Origin: Rhizobium sp. CCGE531
GTDB taxonomy: Bacteria > Pseudomonadota > Alphaproteobacteria > Rhizobiales > Rhizobiaceae
Assembly: GCF_003627795.1 (NCBI RefSeq)
Contig: NZ_CP032685.1
Location: 806,001 to 870,000 of the forward strand
Direction: 5' to 3'
DNA length: 64,000 bases
Shown here piece by piece: positions 35,654 to 43,913 of this stretch; position 1 is the first letter of the stretch, and the number at the start of each line of letters is the position of its first letter. The notes under the pieces were generated by a model. It was not told the origin of the DNA and did not search any database. It saw nothing but the letters and a program-made list of their open reading frames with translations. The position numbers were made by a program, and so were the translations under genes.

Positions 35654-36580
35654 CTATGCCAGGTCGACGCGCATCAGAATATCGCGGCCATAATTGCCGA
35701 AGCCGCGACCGAAAATATTGACGCCGCCCGTGTTGCGTGCGTCATCGGCAATCCCCACTCGCAACCGGATTGAGGAATGCTGGCTGATGGCGAGATCGTC
35801 GATGGTCACATCGGAAGCGGCAACGCCGTCGATGAACGTGCCCTTCTTCGAGATTCGCCAGGTCTTGAGCTTGCCGTATTGAGAGCCTTCCAGCTTCCAC
35901 CAGCCCGGCGTGAAGGCCCCGCGCTTGTCGCCGTAATCGCCGGGCGACGTCCATGTGCCGACGGCGACGCCATTGATCCAAACGGTGATGTCGGACGGCC
36001 AGTCTGGATTGGTGCCGGGCACTTCGGACGACAGCTCCATCGAGAATTCGATGGCATTGACATTCCGGTTCAAGATCTTGGCATTGTTCGGGAATTTATA
36101 CTCGACATGGCCGCGGCCGAACCATAAAAGACCGGCCTGCATGCGCTGTGGATCGAGGAAATAGTCTGGAACGTCGAGGAGGCCGATCACGCCTTCGGTC
36201 GAACATAGACCACAAGGCGCGTGCGTCTCGCAGCTCGTATAGAGGCCGATCGGCATGGCGACCTCGATCACGTCCTCATCGTGCTTGAAGGCCTGATCCT
36301 CGAAACTCAGCAGGATTTCATCGTAAAGCGCGGTGCAGATCTTCTGGTAGCCCTTGCGCGCTTTCGCAGCCTTGGTCTCGACAAGACCAGCCTCTTCGAG
36401 AATCATGATCGCCGTTGCGACGGTGGATTGCGGCAGATCGAGTTCCCGGGCGATTTCGTTGACGTTCATCGAGCCTTTGACGCAGAGAAGTTTCAGCATC
36501 TCGACGCGGGCCGGCGCTGAAAGTGCCCTGAAGACCGCGGCGTTCTCACCCGCATAAATTGTTAGAAAGCCGCGCTGCAT
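35654..36580 (-). CDS. ArsR-type transcriptional regulator with C-terminal sensor domain
   Basis: A 308-residue protein, three times the size of plain ArsR. The winged helix covers about 13-75 (FRALSAPARVEMLKLLCVKGSMNVNEIARELDLPQSTVATAIMILEEAGLVET). The C-terminal part has a cysteine cluster SCETHAPCGLC and then a beta-rich region with PSDITVWINGVAVGTWTSPGDYGDKRGAFTPGWW and DARNTGGVNIFGRGFGNY. The same architecture occurs in regulators beside glycosidases in Paenibacillus-like genomes as I recall. It lies upstream of the GH51 gene in the same direction and probably senses a sugar; the cysteines could bind a metal. Effector unknown. Confidence 0.82.
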   Translation of the reverse strand: MQRGFLTIYAGENAAVFRALSAPARVEMLKLLCVKGSMNVNEIARELDLPQSTVATAIMILEEAGLVETKAAKARKGYQKICTALYDEILLSFEDQAFKHDEDVIEVAMPIGLYTSCETHAPCGLCSTEGVIGLLDVPDYFLDPQRMQAGLLWFGRGHVEYKFPNNAKILNRNVNAIEFSMELSSEVPGTNPDWPSDITVWINGVAVGTWTSPGDYGDKRGAFTPGWWKLEGSQYGKLKTWRISKKGTFIDGVAASDVTIDDLAISQHSSIRLRVGIADDARNTGGVNIFGRGFGNYGRDILMRVDLA

Positions 36581-36604
36581 CGAATCCTGAATACCCCATC
36601 AATG

Positions 36605-36619
36605 GATATCATTTATATC
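36605..36619. promoter_or_regulatory. Operator-like repeat GATAT-N5-ATATC upstream of the regulator
   Basis: GATAT (36605-36609) and ATATC (36615-36619) frame a 5-bp spacer 25 bp upstream of the regulator start codon. It shares the TGATAT core with the repeats before the GH51 gene, so autoregulation is plausible. Confidence 0.4.
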
Positions 36620-36653
36620 AGGATTTTTGATTTCACAAGAGATATCAGCCTTT

Positions 36654-36683
36654 GGCGTCTTCCGATGCGAACAGGAAGACGCC
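36654..36683. other. Strong stem-loop without U-tract
   Basis: GGCGTCTTCC (36654-36663) pairs perfectly with GGAAGACGCC (36674-36683) around a 10-nt loop. It lies 69 bp after the stop codon of the IalB-like gene on the minus strand and upstream of the regulator. It may end or protect the IalB-like transcript. Confidence 0.4.
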
Positions 36684-36751
36684 ATCAGGTCATTCCCGCC
36701 ATACAACTCCCGGCGATGGGAGCGTCGCCCGTGCCTCGGACGCCGGCGGTG

Positions 36752-37252
36752 TCATTTGCACGTCTCTATTCGTTTCAACGCGGCCGTGATGCCTGATAGT
36801 GAGTAGGAATAGCTTGTGGCGGTGCCGCGTTTGGACGTTGCCTGCAGTTCCAATTGCGCGCCGTCCTTCATGGCCCCGATCATGGAAGGTTCCTGCGTTT
36901 CATCCCTCACCCAGCCGTGCCGGTCTTTCGTGAACATCGGAAAGGTCTTGTCGCCAACCGCGGCGGTCATTTGCGCGCCGTCTTTCAGATCATAGCCCAT
37001 CGCGGCTTCGGGAACCAATTTGTCGCCGGGAGACAGGCGCGAGACGATGAAGAAGTTGTCGCCATGGTCGACATTGGCGGGTTGCCGCGCGACCGGCCTC
37101 GACAGCACGTAGCAACTGACACTATCGCCGGATTTATAAGAATATGCGCCCCAATGATCGAATTGATCGATACGGACGGGCACTTCCGCATGCGCAATAC
37201 CGGCGCCGAATGCGACGAAGACCAGAGCGGGGGCGAATTTTCTAGCAAACAT
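36752..37252 (-). CDS. Invasion-associated locus B (IalB)-like secreted protein
   Basis: A 166-residue protein with a signal peptide (residues 1-22, ending GIAHA). The mature part follows the IalB family: FDHWGAYSYKSGDSVSCYVLSRPVARQP, DNFFIVSRL, FPMFTKDRHGWV, EEP-like EPSMIGAMKDGAQLELQATSKRGTATSYSYSLSGITAAL, and a C-terminal cysteine (ETCK) that may pair with the cysteine of VSCYV. The family is common in rhizobia and Bartonella, and its exact role is not settled. It is monocistronic. Confidence 0.83.
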   Translation of the reverse strand: MFARKFAPALVFVAFGAGIAHAEVPVRIDQFDHWGAYSYKSGDSVSCYVLSRPVARQPANVDHGDNFFIVSRLSPGDKLVPEAAMGYDLKDGAQMTAAVGDKTFPMFTKDRHGWVRDETQEPSMIGAMKDGAQLELQATSKRGTATSYSYSLSGITAALKRIETCK

Positions 37253-37412
37253 AGTTTCCTGCCATTTCTTGTTTCAAGGACGTTGAAAGCGAGAGATGTA
37301 CTCACACGCACGGCAGTTTCGGTGCGGTGCGTTATCCGATTGTTAATGTCTTCGTTAAAATTTGTTCATGTTAGGTGACACGCAGGAAACCATGACGGAG
37401 GAGAATTCAATC

Positions 37413-37540
37413 ATGCCGGAGGTGATCATCTCCGTCCGGAACGATCCATCGGATGCGCACCGCCGCGCGATTCTCACCTCACTTCGGCACCCTCGAAAAC
37501 TATCCGGAAGAGATGCCACGCTTCTTCTATCGCAAGAGCT
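37413..37540 (+). pseudogene. GNAT acetyltransferase remnant with large internal deletion
   Basis: ATG 37413 has GGAGGAG in front and opens with PEVIISVRNDPSDAHRRAIL, a typical GNAT N-terminus. About 20 codons later the sequence jumps, in another frame starting near 37480, to FGTLENYPEEMPRFFYRKSF, the standard C-terminal end of such enzymes. Some 90-100 codons including the acetyl-CoA motif are missing. The frame then runs on without recognisable content. Confidence 0.65.
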
Positions 37541-37833
37541 TCAGACATTCCGCGCCGCGACGGAGATACCTATGCGTGAGAAGAACAAGCGAGGACATAA
37601 AGTCGTCAGGCGTCAGCCGTCTCCCGAGCCTCCGCCGACATTGACAATCAGTTCACCGATTGCACTGTTCCATCCATCCAGGTCTATGCGCATATACCTG
37701 TCTGTACTCACGGGCTTTGCAAGCCATTGCGTAAAAACGCGCCGACGGACGTCTCACATACGTTCCGCTTGTTCGCGTCGACACGCGGTGGCATGAAATC
37801 GAGCCGAGCAAACCGGAATAACAGGATGGTATC

Positions 37834-38856
37834 ATGAAGAAGATCGGTTTCCTTTCATTCGGCCACTGGACGCCGTCACCGCAATCGCAGACACGATCGG
37901 CAGGCGACACGCTGCTGCAATCGATCGATCTCGCCGTCGCGGCTGAGCAATTGGGCGCGGACGGCGCCTATTTTCGCGTGCACCATTTCGCGCGTCAGCT
38001 TGCTTCGCCCTTCCCCCTGCTGGCAGCCGTCGGCGCCAGGACCAGCCGCATCGAAATCGGCACGGCTGTTATCGACATGCGCTACGAGAACCCGTTCTAT
38101 ATGGCGGAGGATGCCAGCGCTGCCGATCTGATCGCCGGCGGCCGGCTGCAGCTCGGCATCAGCCGCGGCTCCCCGGAACAGGTGGTCGATGGATGGCGCC
38201 ACTTCGGCTATACGCCGATGGATGGCGAGAGCGACGCCGATATGGGACGCAGGCATACGGAAGTGCTGCTCGATCTCCTGCGCGGTGAAGGGTTTGCTCA
38301 GCCCAATCCGCGTCCGATGTTCCCCAATCCCCCCGGCCTCCTGCGCCTCGAGCCGCATTCCGAAGGTCTGCGCGAGCGGATCTGGTGGGGTGCGGGCTCC
38401 AATGCCACGGCCGAATGGGCGGCAAAGCTCGGCATGAACCTGCAGAGCTCGACGCTCAAGGACGACGAAAGCGGCCAGCCCTTCCACGTCCAGCAGGCCG
38501 ACCAGATCAAGCTCTACCGCGAGGCTTGGAAAGAGGCAGGACACAAGCGCGAACCACGCGTTTCAGTGAGCCGCAGCATTTTCGCTCTGGTGAACGATCT
38601 CGACCGCGCCTATTTCGGCAGCAGCGGCAAGGACGCCGACAAGGTCGGCTTCATCGACGAAAAGACGCGCGCCATCTTCGGACGCAGCTATGCGGCCGAG
38701 CCCGACGTGCTCATCGAGGAATTGGCGAAAGATGAGGCGATCGCGGCAGCCGATACCCTGCTCCTGACCGTGCCCAACCAGCTCGGCGTCGAATACAACG
38801 CCCATGTCATCGAAACCATTCTGACCCATGTCGCTCCGGCGCTGGGATGGCGATAA
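37834..38856 (+). CDS. LLM-class flavin-dependent oxidoreductase
   Basis: A 340-residue luciferase-like TIM-barrel enzyme. It begins KKIGFLSFGHWTPSP, has the YFRVHHFARQLASPFPLLAAVGARTSRIEIGTAVIDMRYENPFYMAEDASAADLIAGGRLQLGISRGSPE block and the flavin-contact IWWGAGSNATAEWAA. It is closer to the alkanal/F420-like group than to SsuD. It stands alone between a GNAT remnant and a convergent exporter gene, so no substrate can be inferred. A flavin reductase partner is not nearby. Confidence 0.88.
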   Translation: MKKIGFLSFGHWTPSPQSQTRSAGDTLLQSIDLAVAAEQLGADGAYFRVHHFARQLASPFPLLAAVGARTSRIEIGTAVIDMRYENPFYMAEDASAADLIAGGRLQLGISRGSPEQVVDGWRHFGYTPMDGESDADMGRRHTEVLLDLLRGEGFAQPNPRPMFPNPPGLLRLEPHSEGLRERIWWGAGSNATAEWAAKLGMNLQSSTLKDDESGQPFHVQQADQIKLYREAWKEAGHKREPRVSVSRSIFALVNDLDRAYFGSSGKDADKVGFIDEKTRAIFGRSYAAEPDVLIEELAKDEAIAAADTLLLTVPNQLGVEYNAHVIETILTHVAPALGWR

Positions 38857-38907
38857 GGCAATTCCCAGCGTCAACGTTGGCGCCCGGATTGTATAAACCT
38901 GCCGCGA

Positions 38908-38937
38908 CTGCCCGCGAAATTCGACTTTCGCGGGCAG
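38908..38937. terminator. Bidirectional terminator between convergent genes
   Basis: CTGCCCGCGAAA (38908-38919) and TTTCGCGGGCAG (38926-38937) make a perfect 12-bp stem with a 6-nt loop, 52 bp after the LLM stop and 41 bp after the exporter stop on the other strand. Confidence 0.7.
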
Positions 38938-38977
38938 TGCTTTCAAACATTCCCCGCCGAAAGGCCGGGCTTGCGGA

Positions 38978-40174
38978 TCATGCTACGGCATCTTGGCGTC
39001 GCAAGACATGAAGCGCTGCTAGCACCAGCAACGCCATGAGCGTGGCAAAGCCCATCAGCGGCCATGCGCTGTCGCCGCCCAATGCGGTCACCGCCAGCGT
39101 TCCGACGACGCTCACGATCAGGCTCTGGATGCAGAAGTAGAACGCCACCGCCGATCCTGCGATATCGCCGAATTCCGCAAGCGCTCCGTTCGCCGTCACC
39201 GATGCCGTGAAGACGATCCCAAGGGCCATGATCCACATTGGCAACACGAAGCTTGTAAAGGACGGCGAGCCGTAGACCTGACCGAGCGCCAGACCAGCCG
39301 CGCCGACAAGAAGCAGTGCCATGCCCCGCGCGACACAGCCTGCAACGCCCCATTTCTCGACAAATAATCCGGCAAAGCGCGCCGCCGCGATCATCACGAC
39401 CGCGACCGTTGCGAATGCCATGCTGAAGCCGAGTTCCGAATAGCCGGCCCTGCTGATCAGCACGCGGGGCGCCGTCGAGAAGAACACGAAGAACGTGCCC
39501 ATGCCCGCACTGAAGGCCAGCGTGTAGGTCCAGAACGGCAGGCTTTTGAAGATCGGCCAGATGGAGCGACGTTGCCCGCTCGAACCTGTAGGCCGCGTTT
39601 CATGCCACCTTGCCATGGCGTTGGCGGTCGCAGCCAGGGCCAGAAGCGCCAGCACCATGAAAATGGCACGCCATCCGAAGCGATCGGCGATTATCGCACC
39701 TGCTATCGGGCCGAGTGCGGGCACGAAGGACAGGATCGAGCCGAAGGCGGCATAGATGATGGCCTGTTCCGGTCGATTGCCATAGACATCCCGGACGGTG
39801 GCAAAGGTTGCAACCAATGCCGCCGAGGCACCCATGGCCTGCAACAGCCGGCAAAGGACGAAGGCAGCCGCCGTCGATGAGCCAGCCGCTCCGAGGGAGG
39901 CTGCAGCGAACAGGATCGCCCCGGCAAGCAGCGCGGGACGGCGGCCGATGCGATCCGAAAGCGGGCCGAACAGGGCCTGCCCGAGGCCAAGCATGATCAT
40001 ATAGAGGCTCAGCGTCAGCTGAATAATCGAAGGCGTCGTGTTCAGAGTGCCGGGCATCGCTGGAACGACGGGAAGATAGATATCCATCGCCAGCGAGGCG
40101 AGAATGTCAAAGGGCGCCATCAGCAGCAGCGCCGCCGGCAGCGAGTAAGCCCAGGACGGGCGTATGTCAGACAT
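38978..40174 (-). CDS. CmlA/FloR-type drug efflux MFS transporter
   Basis: A 398-residue, 12-helix major facilitator. Its sequence follows chloramphenicol exporters of the CmlA/FloR branch: WAYSLPAALLLMAPFDILASLAMDIYLPVVPAMPGTL, LSLYMIMLGLGQALFGPLSDRIGRRP (motif A), LLQAMGASAALVATFATVRDVYG, and GMGTFFVFFSTAPRVL. ATG 40174 matches the usual N-terminus; an in-frame TTG at 40261 would add 29 doubtful codons. A perfect hairpin is in the leader, as in the translationally attenuated cmlA genes. Efflux of phenicols is likely but not proved. Confidence 0.87.
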   Translation of the reverse strand: MSDIRPSWAYSLPAALLLMAPFDILASLAMDIYLPVVPAMPGTLNTTPSIIQLTLSLYMIMLGLGQALFGPLSDRIGRRPALLAGAILFAAASLGAAGSSTAAAFVLCRLLQAMGASAALVATFATVRDVYGNRPEQAIIYAAFGSILSFVPALGPIAGAIIADRFGWRAIFMVLALLALAATANAMARWHETRPTGSSGQRRSIWPIFKSLPFWTYTLAFSAGMGTFFVFFSTAPRVLISRAGYSELGFSMAFATVAVVMIAAARFAGLFVEKWGVAGCVARGMALLLVGAAGLALGQVYGSPSFTSFVLPMWIMALGIVFTASVTANGALAEFGDIAGSAVAFYFCIQSLIVSVVGTLAVTALGGDSAWPLMGFATLMALLVLAALHVLRRQDAVA

Positions 40175-40248
40175 GAGAAAATTCCGCTCGAAAGAGAAAT
40201 CGGGCGGCGTCTGCCACTGGGGTCCAGTTGGAATGAGTTCAACAGCGC

Positions 40249-40275
40249 GCCGCAACAACAAGAAGCTGTTGCGGC
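40249..40275 (-). promoter_or_regulatory. Leader hairpin of the CmlA/FloR-like gene
   Basis: GCCGCAACA (40249-40257) and TGTTGCGGC (40267-40275) pair perfectly with a 9-nt loop, 75-101 bp upstream of the start codon on the minus strand. A TTG-started reading frame runs through it into the gene. It is a candidate for translational attenuation. Confidence 0.35.
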
Positions 40276-40517
40276 TTATCTATCTGCTGACTTTAGGGTC
40301 CCCATGCCAATGGCTCCGTGGCGAGATAGGTGATGATGGCCAGCCTTTAGCAGATGCCGTCAATTCGAACAATGATGTTGCAAGGTGCATGCGACCGCAA
40401 CCTACGAATGAAGATGCGACAATCACGCCGCATGCCCTAACTGCTTGCACAGGCGCCTCGAAGGCTGCCGATGAAATGGTCGCGAACGCAGGCCTGGGGC
40501 ATTTTCGCCGGCGCACA

Positions 40518-41396
40518 CTATCCCGGCATCTCCTCGATTTCCGCCAGCAACCACTGGCGAAACACCTTCATCGATGCCGTTTCCGCCCGCGATTTCAATC
40601 TCGTCAGCCAGTAGCTGCCGGTCATCGCCGTAATCTGGAACGGCTGCATGATGCGCCCGGCCTGGATGTCATGGGAGAACATCGCAACGGGCACGAGCGC
40701 AACGCCGACGCCGCGTGCAGCCGCCTCCACCAGCGTCAGTGACGAATCGAACATCCAGCCGCGAAGATGCGGCGGCGGCAGGCCCGCAACCCTGAACCAG
40801 AGCGACCATTCGTCGATCCGGTAGGAGCGCAAAAGCTCGACCTCGGCAAGATCGGCCGGCGTGCGCAATCGCTCGCCGATATCAGGCGTGCAGACCGGGG
40901 ACAGTGGCGCGTCCATCAGATGGATCGCCTCGGTTCCGTGCCACGCACCATCGCCAAAGCGCAGGAAGAAATCCAACCCGTCAAGCACCATGTCGGCGCG
41001 GTTGTTGTTGGTCTTCAGGCGCAGGTCGACATGCGGATGCTGCGCCTTGAAGCTGCCGAGGCGCGGCAAAAGCCAGCCGATGGCAAATGTGCCGACGACG
41101 CCGATCGTCAGGATTTCGGCAAAGTTCCCTTCCTCCAGCTGGCTGAGCGTGGCGCTCATGCGGCGAAAGGCATCGGTCAGCACGGGCAGCAGCGCGTGCC
41201 CCTCGTCGGTCAGGGCAAGACCGCGCGGCAAACGCTTGAAAAGGGTTACCCCCAGCACGTCCTCCAGTGCCTTGACCTGATGGCTGATGGCCGTCTGCGT
41301 CACGCGTAGCTCCAGGCCCGCCCGCGTGAAGCTGCAATGACGCGCCGAGGCTTCGAAAACGCGCAGCGCATTCAGCGGCAGCTGTGAGATGTCCAT
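40518..41396 (-). CDS. ampR: AmpR-type LysR regulator of beta-lactamase genes
   Basis: A 292-residue LysR protein that tracks AmpR along its length: LPLNALRVFEASARHCSFTRAGLELRVTQTAISHQVKALEDVLGVTLFKRLPRGL, then VGTFAIGWLLPRLGSFKAQHPHVDLRL, FFLRFGDGAWHGTEAIHL, LLRSYRIDEWSLWFRVAGLP, and MTGSYWLTRLKSRAETASM. AmpR binds cell-wall recycling muropeptides and UDP-MurNAc-pentapeptide. It is divergent from the class A beta-lactamase gene at 41567 with a 170-bp gap, the usual position. Confidence 0.9.
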   Translation of the reverse strand: MDISQLPLNALRVFEASARHCSFTRAGLELRVTQTAISHQVKALEDVLGVTLFKRLPRGLALTDEGHALLPVLTDAFRRMSATLSQLEEGNFAEILTIGVVGTFAIGWLLPRLGSFKAQHPHVDLRLKTNNNRADMVLDGLDFFLRFGDGAWHGTEAIHLMDAPLSPVCTPDIGERLRTPADLAEVELLRSYRIDEWSLWFRVAGLPPPHLRGWMFDSSLTLVEAAARGVGVALVPVAMFSHDIQAGRIMQPFQITAMTGSYWLTRLKSRAETASMKVFRQWLLAEIEEMPG

Positions 41397-41402
41397 TTGT
41401 GT

Positions 41403-41455
41403 CCTAAGACCAAGTTTTTCTCATGTCTAAGCCCATAATTGATCGTTTGTCTAGG
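41403..41455. promoter_or_regulatory. Three spaced CTA(A/G)G repeats in the ampR-bla gap, candidate AmpR site
   Basis: CCTAAG (41403-41408), TCTAAG (41426-41431) and TCTAGG (41450-41455) are spaced 23 and 24 bp apart, two helical turns each, just upstream of ampR. Such phased repeats would suit a LysR tetramer controlling both directions. Confidence 0.35.
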
Positions 41456-41566
41456 GCAGGAAGCAGCGCCATAGTCCGCTTCGCAAGGTGATTTGCAGGG
41501 TTCCAATGACGTCCACGGGGCCTGAGACGCAGCTTTTTGCTCAATATCAATCGAAGTGGAAACGAG

Positions 41567-42457
41567 ATGACGATCTTATTGTCACGCCGGCAAAGCCTTG
41601 CCGGCGGTTTGCTTGCGCTGCCTGTTCTGGCAGGGCTAAGCGCGGTTGGACGCACTGCAGACGATAATTCGGGTGACGCGCAGCTTGCAGTGCTCGAGAG
41701 CAAGCACCCGGGCCGCATTTGTGTCGGCATTCTTGATATGGCGAGCGGCAAGCGCATCGAGCACCGTGCCGGCGAACGCATCCTGATGTGCAGCACCTTC
41801 AAGGCGCTGGCGGCGGCCCTAGTGCTGACACGCGTCGACAAAGGCGAGGAAAAGCTCGACCGGCGCATTCGTTACTCGGAAGGCGACATCATCGGCGGCT
41901 CGCCAGCAACCAAGTTGCACGTAGGCGACGGCATGACGGTGGCAGAACTTTGCGCTGCAGCCGTCACGCTCAGCGACAACACGGCAGCGAATCTGCTGCT
42001 TGCGAGCTTCGGCGGCCCCAAGGCGCTCACCGCCTTCTGCCGAAGCCTCGGCGACGAGATGACCCGCCTCGATCGCATAGAGCCGGCATTGAATTACCAC
42101 GACACGCCGGACGACCAGCGCGACACGACCACGGCCATCGCAATGCTGGAAAACCTGCGGCGGCTTCTGTTTACCGATGTGCTTTCGGCGGCCTCGCGAT
42201 CGCAATTGGCCGCATGGCTGATCACCAACAAGACGGGGGACGCCCGCCTGCGCGCCGGCGTCCCGAAGGATTGGCTGGTGGGCGACAAGACCGGCACAAA
42301 CGGTGACAGGGCCGGCAATGCCAACGACATTGCGGTATTGTGGCCGTCGAACCGCGCGCCGATCCTCGTGACGGCCTATTGCGAAATACCGTCGATCGCA
42401 GCGAACGAACGCAACGCAATCATCGCCGAAATCGGTCGCATCGCCGCGGCGATCTGA
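41567..42457 (+). CDS. bla: Class A serine beta-lactamase, probably Tat-exported
   Basis: A 296-residue enzyme with every class A motif: the nucleophile Ser76 in CSTFK (76-79), SDN at 136-138, EPALN with Glu172 as general base, and KTGT at 241-244. Cys75 precedes the serine as in several carbapenem-hydrolysing class A enzymes, but the partner cysteine after the KTG motif is absent. The N-terminus SRRQSLAGGLLALPVLAGL looks like a twin-arginine signal. ATG 41567 is preferred over TTG 41537. It is divergent from ampR and followed after 35 bp by a class C enzyme. Confidence 0.9.
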   Translation: MTILLSRRQSLAGGLLALPVLAGLSAVGRTADDNSGDAQLAVLESKHPGRICVGILDMASGKRIEHRAGERILMCSTFKALAAALVLTRVDKGEEKLDRRIRYSEGDIIGGSPATKLHVGDGMTVAELCAAAVTLSDNTAANLLLASFGGPKALTAFCRSLGDEMTRLDRIEPALNYHDTPDDQRDTTTAIAMLENLRRLLFTDVLSAASRSQLAAWLITNKTGDARLRAGVPKDWLVGDKTGTNGDRAGNANDIAVLWPSNRAPILVTAYCEIPSIAANERNAIIAEIGRIAAAI

Positions 42458-42492
42458 GATCGCCCTTCATCCATCAACTTGGGGATATCATC

Positions 42493-43680
42493 TTGAATAT
42501 ACGTGCCATTTCGCTGCCGAAACTCGGAATAATCAGCTCCTGCCTCCTCTATGGCGCAGGCGCCCATGCCGAAGACATTGACCAAGCTCGCCTGGAGCGG
42601 GCCGTCAACGAGACCGTCCGCCCGCTCATGAAGGAAAACGACGTGCCGGGCATGGCAATCGCCGTCACCGTCAAGGGCAAGCGCTACGTCTTCAACTACG
42701 GTGTCGCCTCGAAGGAAAGCGGCCAGAAGGTGACGAACGATACGATCTTCGAGCTCGGCTCCATCAGCAAGACCTTTGCGGCGACGCTTGGCTCCTACGC
42801 CGAAGTCAGCGGGAAGCTGTCTTTCTCCGACAAGGCGACGAAATACATGCCCGAGCTGGCAGGCACGGCTTTCGACAAGATCAGCCTTCTCGATCTCGGT
42901 ACATACGCGGCCGGCGGCCTGCCCCTGCAATTTCCCGACAGCGTCAGCAATGAGGGGATGGTTGACTATTATCGCAACTGGCATCCGTCCTTTGCGCCCG
43001 GCGCGTACCGGCAGTATTCCAACCCCAGCATCGGCCTGTTCGGCTACCTGGCCGCGCGCGCTATGGGCCAGCCGTTCGATACGCTGATGCAGGACAAGAT
43101 TCTTGCCGGCTTCGGGCTCAAGCACACCTATGTCCACGTTCCAGCCGCCGAGATGGGCAACTATGCCTATGGCTATTCGAAAAAGGGCAAGCCGGTCCGC
43201 GTGGGACCCGGCGTTCTGGATACGCCCGCCTATGGCATCAAGACCACGGCGTCCGATATGCTTGCCGTTCTCGAGGCCAATATGGATGCCTCGAAGCTCG
43301 ACGGAACATTTCAGCGGGCAGTCGAAGCGACGCATGTCGGCTATTACACCGTCGGCAACATGACGCAGGGGCTTGGTTGGGAAATCTATGCCTATCCGAC
43401 GACGCTTGCCCGCTTGCTTGCCGGCAACTCGTCCGACTTGGCGCTCGACCCGCATAAGGTCACCCGGCTCGATCCGCCGCAACCGCCACGCAAGGATGTG
43501 CTGGTCAACAAGACGGGCTCGACGAACGGCTTTGGCGCCTATGCGGCCTTCATTCCCGCCCGGCAGGTCGGCATCGTCCTCTTGGCAAACAGGAATTTTC
43601 CGATCCCGGCCCGCATTTCCGCGGCCTACAAGATCTTGACCGCGGTCGAAAGCCTGTCGGGATCGAACGCGGCACAGTAG
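42493..43680 (+). CDS. ampC: Class C beta-lactamase (AmpC)
   Basis: About 395 residues starting from TTG 42493 with GGGGAT upstream; no ATG gives a signal peptide. The signal ends in GAGAHA. Class C motifs are complete: SISK with Ser90, YSN at 175-177 and KTGST at 340-344 in NKTGSTNGFGAYAAFIP. The typical FELGSISKTFAATL and YRQYSNPSIGLFGYLA segments support AmpC and not an esterase or DD-peptidase. It lies 35 bp after the class A gene, so both are probably one AmpR-controlled transcript. Confidence 0.9.
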   Translation: MNIRAISLPKLGIISSCLLYGAGAHAEDIDQARLERAVNETVRPLMKENDVPGMAIAVTVKGKRYVFNYGVASKESGQKVTNDTIFELGSISKTFAATLGSYAEVSGKLSFSDKATKYMPELAGTAFDKISLLDLGTYAAGGLPLQFPDSVSNEGMVDYYRNWHPSFAPGAYRQYSNPSIGLFGYLAARAMGQPFDTLMQDKILAGFGLKHTYVHVPAAEMGNYAYGYSKKGKPVRVGPGVLDTPAYGIKTTASDMLAVLEANMDASKLDGTFQRAVEATHVGYYTVGNMTQGLGWEIYAYPTTLARLLAGNSSDLALDPHKVTRLDPPQPPRKDVLVNKTGSTNGFGAYAAFIPARQVGIVLLANRNFPIPARISAAYKILTAVESLSGSNAAQ

Positions 43681-43714
43681 AAAGCGGCTGAAGGATTAGT
43701 CTGCTTCGACAAAC

Positions 43715-43746
43715 GGCCGGCCCTCGGAAAAGCATCAAGGCCGGCC
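43715..43746 (+). terminator. Terminator behind the beta-lactamase operon
   Basis: GGCCGGCC (43715-43722) and GGCCGGCC (43739-43746) form an 8-bp all-GC stem with a 16-nt loop, followed by TGATCATTTTA, 34 bp after the ampC stop. Confidence 0.6.
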
Positions 43747-43754
43747 TGATCATT

Positions 43755-43913
43755 TTATGGATTGCCAGAAGACCGTCGCGAGACAGCATCTGCCTTGGAG
43801 GCCTCTGCCCCGTTGAAGAATTCCTGCAGGAGGCGGGTAATGCGCTCTGGCGATGTACCCTTTACATATTCTTCCTGCATCCGGCGTCTGACCAACATTT
43901 CTAAGACTGACAT
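43755..43913 (-). CDS. Small hypothetical protein, 52 residues
   Basis: ATG 43913 is preceded by GAGGTG six bases upstream. The product SVLEMLVRRRMQEEYVKGTS is basic and helical, then ITRLLQEFFNGAEAS and a serine-rich tail. No family was recognised. The good ribosome site and helical pattern support a real small gene. It is convergent with ampC. Confidence 0.45.
   Translation of the reverse strand: MSVLEMLVRRRMQEEYVKGTSPERITRLLQEFFNGAEASKADAVSRRSSGNP

Noticed and set aside
42340..42492. Upstream extension of the class C beta-lactamase overlapping the class A gene
   Set aside because: It would place 51 codons in front of the signal peptide; TTG 42493 with GGGGAT gives a normal secreted AmpC.
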